Origin: Nitrobacter sp. Nb-311A
GTDB lineage: Bacteria > Pseudomonadota > Alphaproteobacteria > Rhizobiales > Xanthobacteraceae
DNA: 64,000 nucleotides
Reading direction: 5' to 3'
Assembly (NCBI RefSeq): GCF_000152905.1
Contig: NZ_AAMY01000012.1
Span: forward strand, 48,935 to 112,934
The notes beneath the pieces were generated by a model, which made no database searches, was not told the origin of the DNA, and was given only the letters and a program-made list of their open reading frames with translations. This document shows, in pieces, positions 62,241 through 64,000 of this stretch. Each line of letters begins with the position of its first letter. Within the stretch, counting starts at the first letter, position 1. The translations under genes were made by a program, and so were the position numbers.

Positions 62241-63160
62241 ACGGGGCGTCACCACTCTCGTTGACGCTGTAAGGAATGGAAGCTTACGGCTCAAGCGCGA
62301 GCTGACGTTTACCGGTTTTGTCGACCCGTGAGGCGTTCAAAGGTGTCATCGAGTCCCGCCTCGTCGTCATCAGACTGGTCGGCACGCAGTAGCGTAATCG
62401 AATGTCCGTTAGCCTGCCACAGGGTCTGGGCTGACAATTCGATGGCATGCTGGGGAGGGTGCAGCCAATCATCTGGCGCAACTTCATCGAAGCCGGAGAT
62501 CGTTGCTTGAACGGGTTGTCCCAGGTCGCATTGTTCGCCAGCAGTAATTGAAAGGCGCGGAAACTCACGCCCGCAGGCAGCATATAAAAAGCGATTGTCC
62601 CTGCAGAAGACGACGGCGAGGTCGTCCGGATGTAGCTCGACGAATCGCCGGGCTGCCGCCTCCCGGCTGATGTCGAATTCTCTTGCCATCGCCACCACCT
62701 GTGCCAATTTCGGGTTTCCGCACAGGAAGGGCTTCAGACGGTTTCGGGGCGTGAGAAGTTCGATAGCGAAGGAGTTGGCCTCGCTTTCCTGCCGCCGGTG
62801 GCGGTCGCCGATTTTGTCGCCGCTGGATAGCCTCATGTCCTGACGAGTACATCGGAAGCCGCCCACTGAGGTTTGCTCGTGGGTCGGATTGAGAAAGTGC
62901 AAGAGCTCATGGCTTAGGCTGAATCGCCTGCGTTGCCGATTCGATCTTGAATTCAGCAGTATCCTGCCGCGGTCCCGTTCCGGCATTGTGACAAGCGCGG
63001 CTTCGAGATTGGAAAGGGGTTCCTCGCGAATTTCGTCGATATCCAGAGCCGCGGCTATCTCGTAAATCGGAACGGCCCCGTTGAGGCCGGCCAATTGTTC
63101 ATGGATGGCCTGCGCCAGACGTTGTGGATTGAGCCCCACGTCCTCTATCGCCATGCGGTC
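62212..63160. repeat. Segmental duplication, copy 2 (of 53397-54352)
   Basis: This copy keeps the start of the ImmA/IrrE gene and the upstream XRE gene, so it is the parental arrangement. The similarity begins at the edge of an istB relic. Confidence 0.85.
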
Positions 63161-63178
63161 CAGCGTAACCCTCCTCAT
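62309..63178 (-). CDS. ImmA/IrrE family zinc metallopeptidase (intact copy)
   Basis: The 289-aa protein has RRRFSLSHELLHFLNP with the HExxH zinc site and ESEANSFAIELLTPRNRL. Its ATG at 63178 overlaps the XRE stop (ATGA), giving the classic repressor plus anti-repressor-peptidase pair. A second start within the frame (MAIEDVG) is also possible. In ICEBs1-type systems ImmA cleaves ImmR to allow transfer; here the pair is next to a ParB-methyltransferase and may control it. Confidence 0.85.
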   Translation of the reverse strand: MRRVTLDRMAIEDVGLNPQRLAQAIHEQLAGLNGAVPIYEIAAALDIDEIREEPLSNLEAALVTMPERDRGRILLNSRSNRQRRRFSLSHELLHFLNPTHEQTSVGGFRCTRQDMRLSSGDKIGDRHRRQESEANSFAIELLTPRNRLKPFLCGNPKLAQVVAMAREFDISREAAARRFVELHPDDLAVVFCRDNRFLYAACGREFPRLSITAGEQCDLGQPVQATISGFDEVAPDDWLHPPQHAIELSAQTLWQANGHSITLLRADQSDDDEAGLDDTFERLTGRQNR

Positions 63179-63504
63179 CCGTTCGTCCTGCGTTTGAGCA
63201 GCGACTTCATCATGTCATCCAGGATCGCACGCTCGCTGGCATCGAGCTGCTGGGCTTGTCTGAACATTCGCTGGAGTTGCCGATCCGCATCAGGCGATTC
63301 GACATCTTCCCCGACCAGAAACGCCACCGACACCCCGAAATGATCGGCCAGGCGCGTGACCAGGGCCATGGATGGATTGTCCGCCCTGCCCTTTTCCAGT
63401 TCCCAGATATGAGCCTTCGAGACCCCGACCGCCTCGGCAACATCTTGCAATGATTGGTCTTTCGATCTGCGTAGCTTTGCTACCCGCGTTGCCAAACTGC
63501 TCAT
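63175..63504 (-). CDS. XRE-family transcriptional regulator
   Basis: A 109-aa protein with an N-terminal helix-turn-helix, LRRSKDQSLQDVAEAVGVSK then AHIWELEKGRADNPSMALV, and a C-terminal helical tail (LDASERAILDDMMKSLLKRR). It is translationally coupled to the ImmA peptidase and divergent from the ParB-methyltransferase, whose promoter it may repress. Confidence 0.9.
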   Translation of the reverse strand: MSSLATRVAKLRRSKDQSLQDVAEAVGVSKAHIWELEKGRADNPSMALVTRLADHFGVSVAFLVGEDVESPDADRQLQRMFRQAQQLDASERAILDDMMKSLLKRRTNG

Positions 63505-63623
63505 TTTTGCTCTCGATCTGGAATTTTCCCGTTCATTACAGCTTACGTAACCGTGGTGCTATTGTAAAACACGCCGTCGTTTTATATATCTTACGACATC
63601 GTCTTTTGTCGGAGCCCGTCCTT
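63505..63623. promoter_or_regulatory. Divergent intergenic region between XRE and ParB-methyltransferase
   Basis: This AT-rich 119-bp gap contains TTACGTAA (63544-63551) and an imperfect inverted pair CGACATCG / TTTTGTCG near 63595-63612, close to the ParB-methyltransferase start. These are candidate operators for the XRE regulator. Confidence 0.4.
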
Positions 63624-64000
63624 ATGCCTAAAGCTCAACTCGAATATCTTTCGATCGGCGCGCTTCGCCCGTGGCAACGCAACGCACGAACTCATTCGCG
63701 GAAGCAGATTCGGCAAATCGCCGACAGCATCCGCAAGTTTGGCTTTACCAATCCGGTGCTGGTCGATCGTGAAAATTCCATTCTCGCTGGCCACGGACGG
63801 GTTGCTGCCGCTGAACTGCTTTCAATGAGTGAGGTACCCTGCATCAGACTAGAATCGATGACCGCAGCGGAGAAACGGGCCTACGTCATTGCCGACAACA
63901 AGCTGGCGCTGAATGCCGGTTGGGACGAAGAAATCCTGGCGGAAGAGCTCAAAGCGTTAAGCGAGCTCGACCTTGACTTTGATCTTACGCTGAGCGGGTT
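63624..64000 (+). CDS. ParB-like domain / DNA methyltransferase, C-terminus beyond right edge
   Basis: From ATG 63624 the visible 125 residues are the ParB/Srx-like N-terminal domain of a ParB-methyltransferase: LSIGALRPWQRNARTHSRKQ, FGFTNPVLVDRENSILAGHG, AYVIADNKLALNAGWDEEIL. It parallels the domain of the protein at 16485-17765, and a methyltransferase domain is expected beyond the window. It is divergent from the XRE-ImmA pair. Confidence 0.82.
   Translation, partial: MPKAQLEYLSIGALRPWQRNARTHSRKQIRQIADSIRKFGFTNPVLVDRENSILAGHGRVAAAELLSMSEVPCIRLESMTAAEKRAYVIADNKLALNAGWDEEILAEELKALSELDLDFDLTLSG

Noticed and set aside
1..64000. CRISPR arrays, rRNA operons, complete tRNA genes or a replication origin
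   Set aside because: No regularly spaced repeats, rRNA-like sequence or complete cloverleaf was found; only tRNA 3' fragments are present.

Overview
The window looks like a mobile, much-rearranged accessory region of an alphaproteobacterium, most likely from the Bradyrhizobium/Rhodopseudomonas/Nitrobacter/Afipia group (Nitrobacteraceae). The evidence is the local gene families: DUF1236 and GlsB-type small proteins, IalB, PilZ, ChrB/ChrA with a DUF1259 protein, and DUF3489/DUF2924/serine-recombinase modules. Codon use is GC-rich, with AT-richer patches. Many genes are frameshifted or truncated, and at least seven insertion-sequence types are present whole or in pieces.

Layout. 1-4.3 kb: a minus-strand gene with a PD-(D/E)xK-like motif running off the left edge, a frameshifted secreted protein, and prophage debris (portal fragment, broken tyrosine integrase). 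4.5-9.2 kb: a defence locus. A type II 'short' CBASS (CD-NTase, E2-like protein, patatin effector) faces a divergent three-gene operon (sigma-like HTH protein, small acidic protein, ImmA/IrrE peptidase) across a promoter region with nested inverted repeats. 9.2-12.9 kb: small host-type genes and relics. 13-18.9 kb: module B (DUF3489-DUF2924-large serine recombinase) beside a tRNA-Arg 3' fragment, then ParB-methyltransferase and two DUF5681 genes. 19-25.6 kb: stress proteins, IS3/IS21/IS5 material, PilZ and envelope-gene relics. 26-31 kb: acyltransferase, DoxX, and a chromate-resistance operon. 31-40.3 kb: IS3 scraps, IalB, a TonB-dependent receptor, a two-component system and ExbB-ExbD-TonB. 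40.5-46.8 kb: module C, split by a group II intron and cut short next to an IS3 element that carries a nested IS630. 47-53.2 kb: four tandem P47/OrfX-like TULIP proteins. 53.4-64 kb: a truncated ImmA duplication, module D beside a tRNA-Ser 3' fragment, a second identical IS5 copy interrupting a small gene, DUF2237, an intact XRE-ImmA pair, and the start of a second ParB-methyltransferase.

How parts work together. In the CBASS locus the nucleotidyltransferase would make a cyclic signal, the E2-like protein would modify it, and the phospholipase would attack membranes; the neighbouring ImmA peptidase and HTH protein are a plausible control circuit by analogy with CapP/CapH. The receptor, two-component and TonB genes form an iron-uptake block. 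The recombinase modules share a two-hairpin leader whose upper stem covaries between copies, and modules B and D share a 44-nt perfect downstream repeat. The P47-like array is the least expected gene set.
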